From the NCBI GenBank assembly GCA_000497835.1, contig KI547166.1, positions 282,153 through 329,857 of the forward strand: 47,705 nt of DNA. Reading direction: 5' to 3'. Positions within the stretch are counted from its first letter, which is position 1; each line of letters begins with the position of its first letter. Below are positions 8,536-15,385 of the stretch, one piece after another. The translations under genes and the position numbers were made by a program. This DNA comes from a gamma proteobacterium L18 (lineage in GTDB: Bacteria; Pseudomonadota; Gammaproteobacteria; Pseudomonadales; Pseudomonadaceae). The notes below the pieces were generated by a model. The model made no database searches and was not told the origin of the DNA. It saw nothing but the letters and a program-made list of their open reading frames with translations.

Positions 8536-9306
8536 ATGCTGCTCAAAGACAAGACCGTGATCATCACCGGCGCCTCGCGTGGCATCGGCCGCGCCGTGGC
8601 CCGCGAATGTGCGCGCCAGGGTGGCCGCGTGGTCATCGGCCACAGCGGCAGCGCCCAGGGCAACCAGGCGGCTGCCTCGCTGATCGAGGAAATCCACGCC
8701 TTTGGCGGCCAGGCCATCGACGTACCGGGCGATGCCGCCGACCCTGACACCGGCGACAAGCTGGTCGCTGGCGCCCTGGAAGCCTTCGGCAGCGTCGACG
8801 TGTTCGTCAACAACGCCGGCATCTGCCCGTTCCACTCATTTTTGGACATGCCGCGCGAGACTTACCTGAGAACCGTCAACACCAACCTCAACGGCGCCTA
8901 CTTCGCCGTGCAGGCGGCGGCCAATCAGATGAAGAACCAGGGCCGTGGCGGCGCGATCATCGCCATCAGTTCCATCAGTGCGCTGGTGGGTGGCGGCATG
9001 CAAACCCACTACACGCCCACCAAGGCCGGGTTGCATTCGCTGATGCAGTCGTGCGCCATTGCCCTGGGGCCGTATGGCATTCGCTGCAACTCGGTACTGC
9101 CGGGCACCATCGCCACCGACATCAACAAGGACGACCTGGCCGACCCGGAAAAGCTGGCCTACATGACCGGCCGCACGCCGCTGGGGCGTTTGGGCGAGCC
9201 GGATGATATCGCCGGGCCCGTGGTGTTCCTGGCCTCGGACATGGCGCGATATGTAACGGGGGCGTCGTTGCTGGTGGATGGCGGGTTGTACGTGAACCTG
9301 CAATAA
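8536..9306 (+). CDS. Short-chain dehydrogenase, probable L-rhamnose 1-dehydrogenase
   Basis: A 256-residue classical SDR. The cofactor motif TGASRGIG begins near residue 12, NNAG follows near residue 92, the catalytic Ser is in IAISSIS, and Tyr159 and Lys163 are in YTPTKAG. The C-terminus ends in the usual TGASLLVDGG segment. The residue after the first strand (ITGASRG) and the following HSGSA do not fix NAD versus NADP. As the only oxidoreductase in an operon with RhaT, mutarotase and lactonase, it should oxidise L-rhamnopyranose to the lactone, the step carried out by SDR enzymes in Azotobacter. It has a strong ribosome site (AAGGAG) and is the last gene before the terminator. Confidence 0.87.
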   Translation: MLLKDKTVIITGASRGIGRAVARECARQGGRVVIGHSGSAQGNQAAASLIEEIHAFGGQAIDVPGDAADPDTGDKLVAGALEAFGSVDVFVNNAGICPFHSFLDMPRETYLRTVNTNLNGAYFAVQAAANQMKNQGRGGAIIAISSISALVGGGMQTHYTPTKAGLHSLMQSCAIALGPYGIRCNSVLPGTIATDINKDDLADPEKLAYMTGRTPLGRLGEPDDIAGPVVFLASDMARYVTGASLLVDGGLYVNLQ

Positions 9307-9312
9307 GTCGAC

Positions 9313-9339
9313 AGGCCCGCCGGAAAACCGAGCGGGCCT
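9313..9339 (+). terminator. Intrinsic terminator of the rhamnose operon
   Basis: The stem AGGCCCGC (9313-9320) pairs with GCGGGCCT (9332-9339) around an A-rich loop, followed by ATTTATAT. It lies 7 nt after the dehydrogenase stop. The convergent hypothetical gene stops only 8 nt beyond, so the hairpin may serve both directions. Confidence 0.85.
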
Positions 9340-9347
9340 ATTTATAT

Positions 9348-9692
9348 TCAATCGGCTTGATTGATGTCTTTTTGCAGCAACTTCAAACTGAGCACGGCCC
9401 CGGCACGCAAATATTCAACCTGGGCAAATACTGCATCTCTGACGATGGCCTTGCCCAAGTCGGAAATATCTTCGTCGCGAATATTGACCAGGCTCAGGTG
9501 CAGCAGATGGGACGCCACGTCCATGACGCGCTGGAAAGACACCAGGGTGTTGTTCTGGCCCAGTTCCTCTACCACGCGGTCCCAGCGTTCATCGGCATCG
9601 CGGGCGACCTTCTGGAACTCTTCCAGGGAAACAGTCTTGTCGTGGTACGTTTCGCGCAACAGGGCTTCGAGGGATTTGGAAATAGCTAGCAT
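9348..9692 (-). CDS. Hypothetical 114-residue helical protein
   Basis: I do not recognise a named family. The start is taken at ATG 9692 (MLAISKSLEALLRE), which has a purine-rich ribosome site (AAGAGAG). The frame continues upstream to 9770, but that stretch is Cys/Phe-rich and unlike coding sequence. The protein is acidic and predicted mostly alpha-helical, with heptad-like hydrophobics (FQRVMDVASHLLHLSLVN, DLGKAIVRDAVFAQVEYL). It has no signal peptide or membrane segment, so it is probably cytosolic. It is monocistronic and convergent with the rhamnose operon across the terminator. G+C is somewhat lower than in the operon. Confidence 0.75.
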   Translation of the reverse strand: MLAISKSLEALLRETYHDKTVSLEEFQKVARDADERWDRVVEELGQNNTLVSFQRVMDVASHLLHLSLVNIRDEDISDLGKAIVRDAVFAQVEYLRAGAVLSLKLLQKDINQAD

Positions 9693-9801
9693 AGAAAACT
9701 TGCTCTCTTGTAATGAATGACAAGCCGCGAGACTAGCACCGCACAGATAGCGAAAAAACAACACCCACAAACTTCAGAAAAGTCCTACATAGCAACGTAA
9801 A

Positions 9802-9847
9802 AATGCCCTTCATAGTAAATCCTTAAATAGTACACATGAGGGGCATT
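9802..9847. repeat. Inverted repeat in the 9693-9982 intergenic region
   Basis: AATGCCCTTCAT (9802-9813) and ATGAGGGGCATT (9836-9847) are inverted with one mismatch, separated by an A+T-rich 22 nt. It sits between the divergent starts of the hypothetical gene and the DUF4142 gene. It could be an operator or a small hairpin. There is no T-tract to make a clear terminator. Confidence 0.45.
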
Positions 9848-9865
9848 GGAGGTGATTGATGAAGG

Positions 9866-9902
9866 CCAGCGCAGCCTCGCGGCAGCGGCTACAGTGCAAC
9901 TG
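9866..9902. repeat. Short dispersed repeat (single REP arm)
   Basis: This 37-nt stretch, starting CCAGCGCAGCCT and containing GCGGCAGCGGCTAC, recurs at 43793-43828 with one substitution cluster and a 1-nt length difference. It looks like a single Pseudomonas REP arm of a family different from the large composite elements. Confidence 0.65.
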
Positions 9903-9982
9903 AGCAAAGCTTCATTTGTCCAAAGGCTGCAAAGCGATTCTCATAGGCTGTTTGCCCCGTTGAACCATTCGAGACCTCGTCC

Positions 9983-10465
9983 ATGAACCACCGCAAAACC
10001 CTGCAACTGGGCCTGGCCCTGCTGATCGCCAGCACCGGCACCGCCTTCGCCGCGCCCAACGCCTTCGTCACCAAGGCCCTGACCGGCGCTGCCACGCAAA
10101 TCCTGCAGGTGCAGCAAGGCGGCAGCAAATTCCAGCAGCCCGACATGCAGACCTACATGGGCGTGATGGTGAAAGACAACACCATCATCAACGAACAACT
10201 GACGGACGTGGCCAAGAAGCTCGACATCGACCTGCCCGTGGCCCCGACCAAAGCCACCGCTGCCCCTGCCGTGGCCGGCAAGACCCCGGAAGCCAGCTTT
10301 GCGCTGAACCAGGTCAAGGTGACCGAGGAGCTGGCCGCCCTGTACGAAGCCGAAGTCAACAGCAACGACGCGCCGGAGCTCAAGGCCTTCGCCCTGGCAC
10401 AGCTCAAGGACGTGCAACGCCACGGCAAAATGGCCCAGCGGCTGTCCAAGACCTACAAGAAATAA
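9983..10465 (+). CDS. DUF4142-like exported protein
   Basis: A 160-residue protein with a clear Sec signal peptide (LGLALLIASTGTAFAAPN, cleavage after about residue 24). The mature part resembles the DUF4142 ferritin-like helical domain: AFVTKALTGAATQILQVQQ at the start, MQTYMGVMVKDNTIINEQL in the first half, then an Ala/Pro/Thr linker and LKAFALAQLKDVQRHGKMAQRL at the end. The family's usual His near DH in the second helix is replaced here (VKDNTIINE), so it is a divergent member. It is probably periplasmic. DUF4142 proteins are often linked to stress or envelope roles, but no biochemical function can be given from sequence. It is followed by a composite REP element. Confidence 0.7.
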   Translation: MNHRKTLQLGLALLIASTGTAFAAPNAFVTKALTGAATQILQVQQGGSKFQQPDMQTYMGVMVKDNTIINEQLTDVAKKLDIDLPVAPTKATAAPAVAGKTPEASFALNQVKVTEELAALYEAEVNSNDAPELKAFALAQLKDVQRHGKMAQRLSKTYKK

Positions 10466-10485
10466 GGCGCGCAACGCCGTTCCCA

Positions 10486-10779
10486 CAGGCCATGGTACGT
10501 TGCAACAAAATGTAGGAGCTGCCGTCAGGCGGCGATGCGCCGCGCGGGCGGCGCTCGATCTTAAGGGCGCTGGAAAAATCAAGGCATGCACCTTTAAGCC
10601 CTGATGGGGTTTCACGACAAGCACATCGGGTTTTCTTCGAAGGTTCCAGCTGGAGATCGCGTCACGGCCACTAGGTGCCTGGCGATGTTGTTTTACCGCC
10701 CTAGAGATCGAGCGCCGCCCGCGCGGCGCATCGCCGCCTAACGGCAGCTCCTACATTCGTTGCAACGTACCATGGCCTG
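10486..10779. repeat. Composite REP element, spacer-1 type
   Basis: It fills most of the 460-nt gap 10466-10925. Perfect outer ends CAGGCCATGGTACGTTGCAA (10486 on) and its reverse complement (ending 10779) flank two inverted arms, with a central spacer (about 10571-10702). Read on the minus strand, the spacer is homologous to the spacer of the element at 37382-37664, so arms and spacer move as a unit. The remaining 10780-10925 holds only the leader of the next gene. Confidence 0.85.
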
Positions 10780-10925
10780 TGAGATAGGCGTTGTCGGCCT
10801 TGTGCGCCCGGCGCAATAGCCGTATTGCGTCGCCGTGTATCACGCAACCCCACAATTGTCCCGCCCCTGTCACCATTGAGTGCTACCTTGAGGTGATCCT
10901 CGCAAAACCGCCTCAAGGAGCGATC

Positions 10926-11144
10926 ATGGCCCATCAGATGTTTTCCAGTGTCATTGCTTACTCGCAACACTGTGAACGGGTGATCAAGGAGATGCTGCAT
11001 GCCCGCCCCAGCCTTGACCGGCAGAAGGTCATGACCTGGGTGGACGAGCAGAGCCACGCCCATTCCGAAGGCGAACCGCTGGAGTACCTCAAGGCGCTGA
11101 GCGCCAAGGTGCGCGCCGGCCTGCCCATGCCCTGGGACAAATAA
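10926..11144 (+). CDS. Small hypothetical protein (72 residues)
   Basis: The start ATG at 10926 follows CAAGGAG (10914-10920). The longer open frame upstream to 10791 lies within a REP-flanking leader and looks non-coding. The product is a short, soluble, mainly helical protein, with SSVIAYSQHCERVIKEMLHARPSLDRQKVMTW split by a turn and a C-terminal LKALSAKVRAGLPMPWDK. No domain is recognised and there is no signal peptide. The lipoprotein gene begins 9 nt after its stop, with the ribosome site overlapping this stop, so the two are probably co-transcribed. Confidence 0.7.
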   Translation: MAHQMFSSVIAYSQHCERVIKEMLHARPSLDRQKVMTWVDEQSHAHSEGEPLEYLKALSAKVRAGLPMPWDK

Positions 11145-11153
11145 GGAATGCCC

Positions 11154-11573
11154 ATGCGTCTGATCTGTGCTGCAGTGAGCGTGTTGTTGATCAGTGGCTG
11201 TTCGTCATTCCGCGCCGACCACCCCGACCCGGTGCCCAAGGAGCGGCTGCTCGGCTTCCAGGACACGGTGGATAACGGCAGCACCCTGGTGGTGCACCGT
11301 GACATCGGCATGCTCGGCGGCGGCTGCTACGTGGCCGTGACCATCGACCGTACCGTGGCGGCGCGCATCGGCATTGGCGAGGTGGCGACCTTCAAGGTGC
11401 CCGCCGGTGAGCGGGTGGTGGGCATCATCACCGACACCGCCGACGACACCTTGTGCGGCAAGGGCAGCCTGCACCGCGAAATCCTGGTGCAGGCCAGTGC
11501 CGGGCAGGATGAGCATGTACGCATCGTCAGCGAGAACAAGCAGGGGTTCGCCATACTCAGCGACAAGCCATAG
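11154..11573 (+). CDS. Small lipoprotein
   Basis: A 139-residue predicted lipoprotein. The start ATG at 11154 is 6 nt from AAGGA and gives a compact signal peptide (MRLICAAVSVLLISGC) with a lipobox ISG-C at Cys16. An ATG at 11148 is in frame but directly abuts the ribosome site. The mature domain is beta-rich, with GSTLVVHRDIGMLGGGCYVAVTIDRTVAARIGIGEVATFKVPAGER, then TLCGKGSLHREILVQ. It resembles the small DUF2846-like lipoproteins with a carboxypeptidase-like beta fold, but I am not certain of the family. Two further Cys residues in the mature part could form a disulfide. It is probably envelope-attached and its function is unknown. Confidence 0.8.
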   Translation: MRLICAAVSVLLISGCSSFRADHPDPVPKERLLGFQDTVDNGSTLVVHRDIGMLGGGCYVAVTIDRTVAARIGIGEVATFKVPAGERVVGIITDTADDTLCGKGSLHREILVQASAGQDEHVRIVSENKQGFAILSDKP

Positions 11574-11595
11574 CGTCGGCAAAAACCCCTCAGGC

Positions 11596-12156
11596 TCACT
11601 GGGCGGGACCAGAAGCGCCAGGTTTACCGCCTGGCACGCCCTTTCGTTTAGCCTTGGCCTTGGCAGATTTGATGACCGGCGAATCGCGAGGGGCGTCCTT
11701 TTCAGCATCGCCACAGGGGGCAGCATTCATAATGCTTAAAAACGCGCCACCGACCACGGGTGACGCGAGCAGTTCGCTCAACGCCGTTCTTAACTGAACG
11801 ACACTCTTGGCAATGATCTCCCGCCGCTCGAATCGAATCGAGAACACAAACCCGCGCGAGGCCTGGCACCAATCAGCCACTTTTACCGGGGCAACCTGTT
11901 GTACTTTGCTGAGCAGCACAACCATCCCGGATATCTCCTTGAGCTCGCCCTGGCAGCTGCCTGCAATCGACGCCCGGATCTCATCATGCTTGAACGAGAA
12001 ACCATTACCCACCCGAGCGATGCCTACCTGCCCCCCACTGGCTTCTTCAATGGCCCGATCTGCCTCGGCAAACACTTTGTCCACCTCTTTATGGCTTCGA
12101 CTGACCTCAGTCGCCGCCTTGATACCCACTTTGAACGCCTCTAGAAAATCCTTCAT
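11596..12156 (-). CDS. Hypothetical protein, partner of the EEP-fold protein
   Basis: A 186-residue protein with no recognised family. The N-terminus is helical and charged (KDFLEAFKVGIKAATEVSR, EVDKVFAEADRAIEEA), then comes a possible beta-rich middle (ISGMVVLLSKVQQVAPVKVADW, FVFSIRFERREIIA). The tail is lysine/proline/glycine-rich and probably disordered, able to bind nucleic acid or a partner. There is no signal peptide. It starts one base after the stop of the upstream EEP gene on the same strand, so the two form a tight two-gene operon. Their base composition is visibly more A+T-rich than the surrounding genes, which suggests acquisition. Confidence 0.75.
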   Translation of the reverse strand: MKDFLEAFKVGIKAATEVSRSHKEVDKVFAEADRAIEEASGGQVGIARVGNGFSFKHDEIRASIAGSCQGELKEISGMVVLLSKVQQVAPVKVADWCQASRGFVFSIRFERREIIAKSVVQLRTALSELLASPVVGGAFLSIMNAAPCGDAEKDAPRDSPVIKSAKAKAKRKGVPGGKPGASGPAQ

Positions 12157-12157
12157 A

Positions 12158-13075
12158 TCAAACTCTCGTCAGACTTGCGAAAACAGGCAAGTGATCAGAC
12201 ACCTCATGCCAATTCAAGAAATGCGCACCCAGCTCGAGCTGAGAATATACTTTGGTATTGCCCTCCACCAGGTGCCAGCCTTTACGCCCAAAGAACGATG
12301 AAGAAAACAGAATCTGGTCAAACGTTTTCCAGAATGTCAGTTCTTTGTTCTGCGCGTAGTAACAGGTGCCCGACGGATAATTCCACGTCACCTCATCATC
12401 GTGGCGATGCGGAACAATGGCACCCAGCGTGCGCCAGAAGGGGTTATAAAGCACCCGCGGGTTTGCCAACGCGAAAAACTTGTCCCGAGTTGACTTTAAA
12501 TGGTGGGTCAGGGAGTCCTCAAACGGATCATCATTATAATCGCCCATCAATACGATACCCGCATCGTCCCCCTGCTCATCGAACACCGCATTGATGGAGT
12601 TACGAAGCACCGTGGCAAGCTGCGCACGATGCGCCTTGGCGTTCATATTCCGTTGGCTTTGCCAATGAGACAGGTAGACATAAACCCGTTCATCCCCTTC
12701 TCCTCTCAGGGTCACCCTGACCCCCGCCTTGTAGTACGTCCTGGCCTCGTCCCAGTGTTCAACGTACGCGTGGTCAATGTATTCCAGGCATGAACGATCC
12801 ACCAACAGACAATAATCGTTCACTCGATTCTTGAGCGACGAATACAGCGATATCACCACCCAATCAGAAAACCCCTCTTGCACTAAATACCCCGACAGCT
12901 CATCGATATCCGCCTTGTCGACTTCGCACAAGCCCAGCAAATTAACTTCCCCTTCTACAAGGAGGTGGCGAACAACGGTAAAAAAAGCTTCCCGGCCTTT
13001 TTTATTAAGCTTCACACTTTTCTTTGTTGTGGGAGGAGACAAACTCGTGTTCCACCACGCTATATTAAGATCCAT
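12158..13075 (-). CDS. Endonuclease/exonuclease/phosphatase (EEP) superfamily protein
   Basis: A 305-residue protein with a complete set of EEP active-site motifs: Asn9 (AWWNTSL), Glu51 (LGLCEVDKAD), His137 (YLSHWQSQ), Asp179 and Asn181 (VLMGDYNDDP), FDQIL near 255, and Asp294-His295 (SDHLPV). It should be a Mg2+-dependent phosphodiesterase, as in DNase I, exonuclease III or sphingomyelinase. It has no signal peptide or membrane segment, so a cytosolic nuclease or phosphatase is more likely than a toxin. The gene is followed 1 nt later by an unknown gene. The pair is lower in G+C than its neighbours and stands alone, with no mobility genes seen. The substrate cannot be inferred. Confidence 0.88.
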   Translation of the reverse strand: MDLNIAWWNTSLSPPTTKKSVKLNKKGREAFFTVVRHLLVEGEVNLLGLCEVDKADIDELSGYLVQEGFSDWVVISLYSSLKNRVNDYCLLVDRSCLEYIDHAYVEHWDEARTYYKAGVRVTLRGEGDERVYVYLSHWQSQRNMNAKAHRAQLATVLRNSINAVFDEQGDDAGIVLMGDYNDDPFEDSLTHHLKSTRDKFFALANPRVLYNPFWRTLGAIVPHRHDDEVTWNYPSGTCYYAQNKELTFWKTFDQILFSSSFFGRKGWHLVEGNTKVYSQLELGAHFLNWHEVSDHLPVFASLTRV

Positions 13076-13276
13076 CTAGCACCTTCATTCCTTGGTACTT
13101 TCCCCACCAGCGGACCCCGAATATAGCAGCGCCTGCAATGAATCACAGGCCAAGCTTGATTCAAAAAGTGACGAGACACTTTTGCAGCTTTTGTGATGAG
13201 ACTTGTTCCCGCACGCGCTGATCCGGGTATTATTCCTGGAGATGAATAAGGCTCCCAAGCACAAGGACCTGACTGC

Positions 13277-13849
13277 ATGCAAGCACTCGAAGGCCCGCGC
13301 ATCCTGTTGCGGCCGCTGGAACCCGAAGACGCCACCGCCTTGGTGGCCGCCGCCAGCGATGGCGAGCTGTGGAACCTGCCCTTCACCGTGGTGCCTTCGG
13401 CGGCCACGGTGCAGGGCTACATCGACACTGCCCTCAAGGGTCGCGACGCAGGCACCGTGCTGCCTTATGTCACGGTGCTCAAAGACACTGGCGAGGTGAT
13501 CGGCAGCACGCGGTTCTGGAAGGTCGACCGAGTCAATCGCAAGCTGGAAATCGGCAGCACCTGGATCGCGGCGCGCTGGCAGCGCAGTTTCGTCAATACC
13601 GAGGCCAAGTACCTGATGCTGCGGTATGCGTTCGAGGTGTTGGAGTGCGTGCGGGTGCAGTTCACTACCGATGAGATCAATGCCCGGTCACGGGCGGCGA
13701 TTTTAAGGTTGGGGGCCAAGCAGGAAGGGATTGTGCGCAATGAGCGGATCATGCCCGATGGGCGCAAGCGCAATTCGGTGCGGTTCAGTGTGATTGATGA
13801 GGAGTGGGCGCAGGTGCGGATCGCGCTGGCGGCGCGGCTGGGCGTTTGA
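13277..13849 (+). CDS. GNAT N-acetyltransferase (RimJ/RimL-like)
   Basis: A 190-residue GNAT-fold acetyltransferase of the Acetyltransf_3 type. The N-terminal strand ILLRPLEPEDATALV is the family signature. The acceptor region includes IGSTRFWKVDRVNRKLEIGSTWIA, and the C-terminal AILRLGAKQEGIVRNERIMPDGRKRNSVRFSV is typical of RimJ/RimL homologues that use small-molecule or N-terminal amine acceptors. The pantetheine loop (WQRSFVNTEAKYLM) is recognisable, although the canonical Q/RxxGxG/A is degenerate. It is monocistronic and followed at once by an inverted REP pair. Substrate unknown. Confidence 0.85.
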   Translation: MQALEGPRILLRPLEPEDATALVAAASDGELWNLPFTVVPSAATVQGYIDTALKGRDAGTVLPYVTVLKDTGEVIGSTRFWKVDRVNRKLEIGSTWIAARWQRSFVNTEAKYLMLRYAFEVLECVRVQFTTDEINARSRAAILRLGAKQEGIVRNERIMPDGRKRNSVRFSVIDEEWAQVRIALAARLGV

Positions 13850-13861
13850 TCGGCGGTGGCC

Positions 13862-13932
13862 GCTTCCCGAGCTTCGCCCGGTCCCACACAGGTTAAGCGT
13901 ATACCTGTGGGACCGGGCGAAGCTCGGGAAGC
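13862..13932. repeat. Inverted REP pair (REPIN-like), possible bidirectional terminator
   Basis: The arms GCTTCCCGAGCTTCGCCCGG onwards (13862-13892) and CCGGGCGAAGCTCGGGAAGC (ending 13932) pair almost perfectly around a short loop. It lies between the convergent ends of the GNAT gene and opmB, 8 nt from the opmB stop. Confidence 0.88.
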
Positions 13933-13940
13933 AGACGACG

Positions 13941-15368
13941 CTACTCTCCCGTCCAGGAACCACCCAGCGCAGCCTGAAGCTGCACACTGGTGACCAACTG
14001 CGTCGCCACCAGGCTCAGCAGCGTCTGCCGCTCACTCAGGCTGGTGGCTTGAGTGGTCGCCACATCCAGGTAATCGATCACCCCCGCCTCATACTGATCG
14101 CGGCTCACCGACGCCGAGTCCTCCGCCGACTGCGCCGACGCCCGGCGGGCCACCAGTTCCGGCTCCAGGGTGCGCAGCTCAACCAGGTAATCCTCCACCT
14201 CGCCCAGGCCAGTCAACACCGTCTGGCGATAGGTGGCGACGGTACCGTCGTAAGCGGCCTTGGCCTGATCCACCGCAGCGCGGGTAGCGCCGAAATCGAG
14301 GATGGTGCCGGTCAGGCTCGGGCCAATGGACCAGAAGCGGTTGGGCACGGTGAACAGCTTGCTCATGGTCGAGCTTTCAAAGCCGCCACTGGCGCTCAGG
14401 GTCAGGTCCGGGTAATACGCGGCCGTGGCCACGCCCACCGCAGCATTGGCGGCCGCCATTTCCCGCTCGGCGGCAGCAATGTCCGGGCGACGCTCCAGCA
14501 GGCGGCTCGGCACGCCCAGCGGCACCGTCGGCACGTGGTATTGCCAGGCCGGGTCGGCCGCCAGGGCAAAGTCCGCCGGGGCCTTGCCGATCAGCAAGGC
14601 GATGGCGTGCTCGTACTGGGCGCGCTGCCATTGCAGGTCGAGCATCGACGCCTTGGCACTCTGCAGTTGAGTCTTGCCGGTGGCCAGGTCCGCACGCGAG
14701 GAAATCTGCTCGTCGTATTTGTTCTGGATGATCTGCAAATAGCGCTCGTAACCGGCGATGGTCTCTTTGTACAGGGCGATGCGCTGGTCCAGGATGCGCA
14801 GCTGGAAGTAATCCTGAGCCAGGGTCGACTGCGCGCTGAGCGTGGCGTTGGCCAGGTCCGCGGCGCTGGCCTGGGCGCTGGCACGGTCCTGTTCCACGGT
14901 GCGGCGCAGCTTGCCCCAGATGTCGGCTTCCCAGCTCAGGCTGAGGCTGGCGGTGTGGTCTTTGCTCACGCCGCCGCTGGAGCCGGTGCTGCTGGACGAC
15001 GAGCCGCTGCCGGTTTCGCTACGGGTGCTGGACGCGGTGCCGGTCAGGGTCGGGAACAGCCCGGCACGTGACTGGTCCACCAGGCCCAGGGCCTGGCGGT
15101 ATTGCGCTGCGTACAGCGCCACGTTCTGGTTATTGAGCTGCACTTGGCTGGCCAGCGTGTTCAGTTGCGGGTCCTGGTACAGCTCCCACCACGGCCCCTT
15201 GGGCAGCTCGTCCTGGGGGCTCGCCGCTTTCCAGCCCTGGGCCTCCTTGAAAGTGGTGGAAATCGGCGCCGTCGGCTTCTTGTAGTCAGGGCCGACCATG
15301 CAGCCACCCAGCAGGCTGCTGGCCAGCAGCACGGCGATACACAGGCGGGAAGGCAGAAAAGCGTTCAT
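13941..15368 (-). CDS. opmB: Outer-membrane efflux lipoprotein OpmB-type (NodT/TolC family)
   Basis: A 475-residue outer-membrane factor, the exit duct of the MuxABC pump. It has a lipoprotein signal (AVLLASSLLGGCMVGPDY, lipidated Cys about residue 23). Two repeated TolC-type halves contain the hallmark PSRLLERRPDIAAAE and DLTLSASGGF segments. A Ser/Gly-rich stretch (SSTRSETGSGSSSSSTGSSGG in two parts, near residues 110-132) lies in an exposed loop. The gene is the last of muxABC-opmB, 17 nt after muxC. The start at 15368 follows AAGGG and gives the signal peptide. A REP hairpin is directly downstream. Confidence 0.9.
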   Translation of the reverse strand: MNAFLPSRLCIAVLLASSLLGGCMVGPDYKKPTAPISTTFKEAQGWKAASPQDELPKGPWWELYQDPQLNTLASQVQLNNQNVALYAAQYRQALGLVDQSRAGLFPTLTGTASSTRSETGSGSSSSSTGSSGGVSKDHTASLSLSWEADIWGKLRRTVEQDRASAQASAADLANATLSAQSTLAQDYFQLRILDQRIALYKETIAGYERYLQIIQNKYDEQISSRADLATGKTQLQSAKASMLDLQWQRAQYEHAIALLIGKAPADFALAADPAWQYHVPTVPLGVPSRLLERRPDIAAAEREMAAANAAVGVATAAYYPDLTLSASGGFESSTMSKLFTVPNRFWSIGPSLTGTILDFGATRAAVDQAKAAYDGTVATYRQTVLTGLGEVEDYLVELRTLEPELVARRASAQSAEDSASVSRDQYEAGVIDYLDVATTQATSLSERQTLLSLVATQLVTSVQLQAALGGSWTGE

Positions 15369-15385
15369 CGTTTAACCCTTGTCAG

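Noticed and set aside
11596..13075. Toxin-antitoxin system
   Set aside because: The EEP protein is too large and enzyme-like for a typical toxin, and the partner has no DNA-binding antitoxin fold. Kept only as an unknown two-gene unit.
13164..13183. Hairpin AAAAGTG/CACTTTT between the EEP gene and the GNAT gene
   Set aside because: Only 7 bp with a 6-nt loop and no T-tract in either direction, so I did not call it a terminator.
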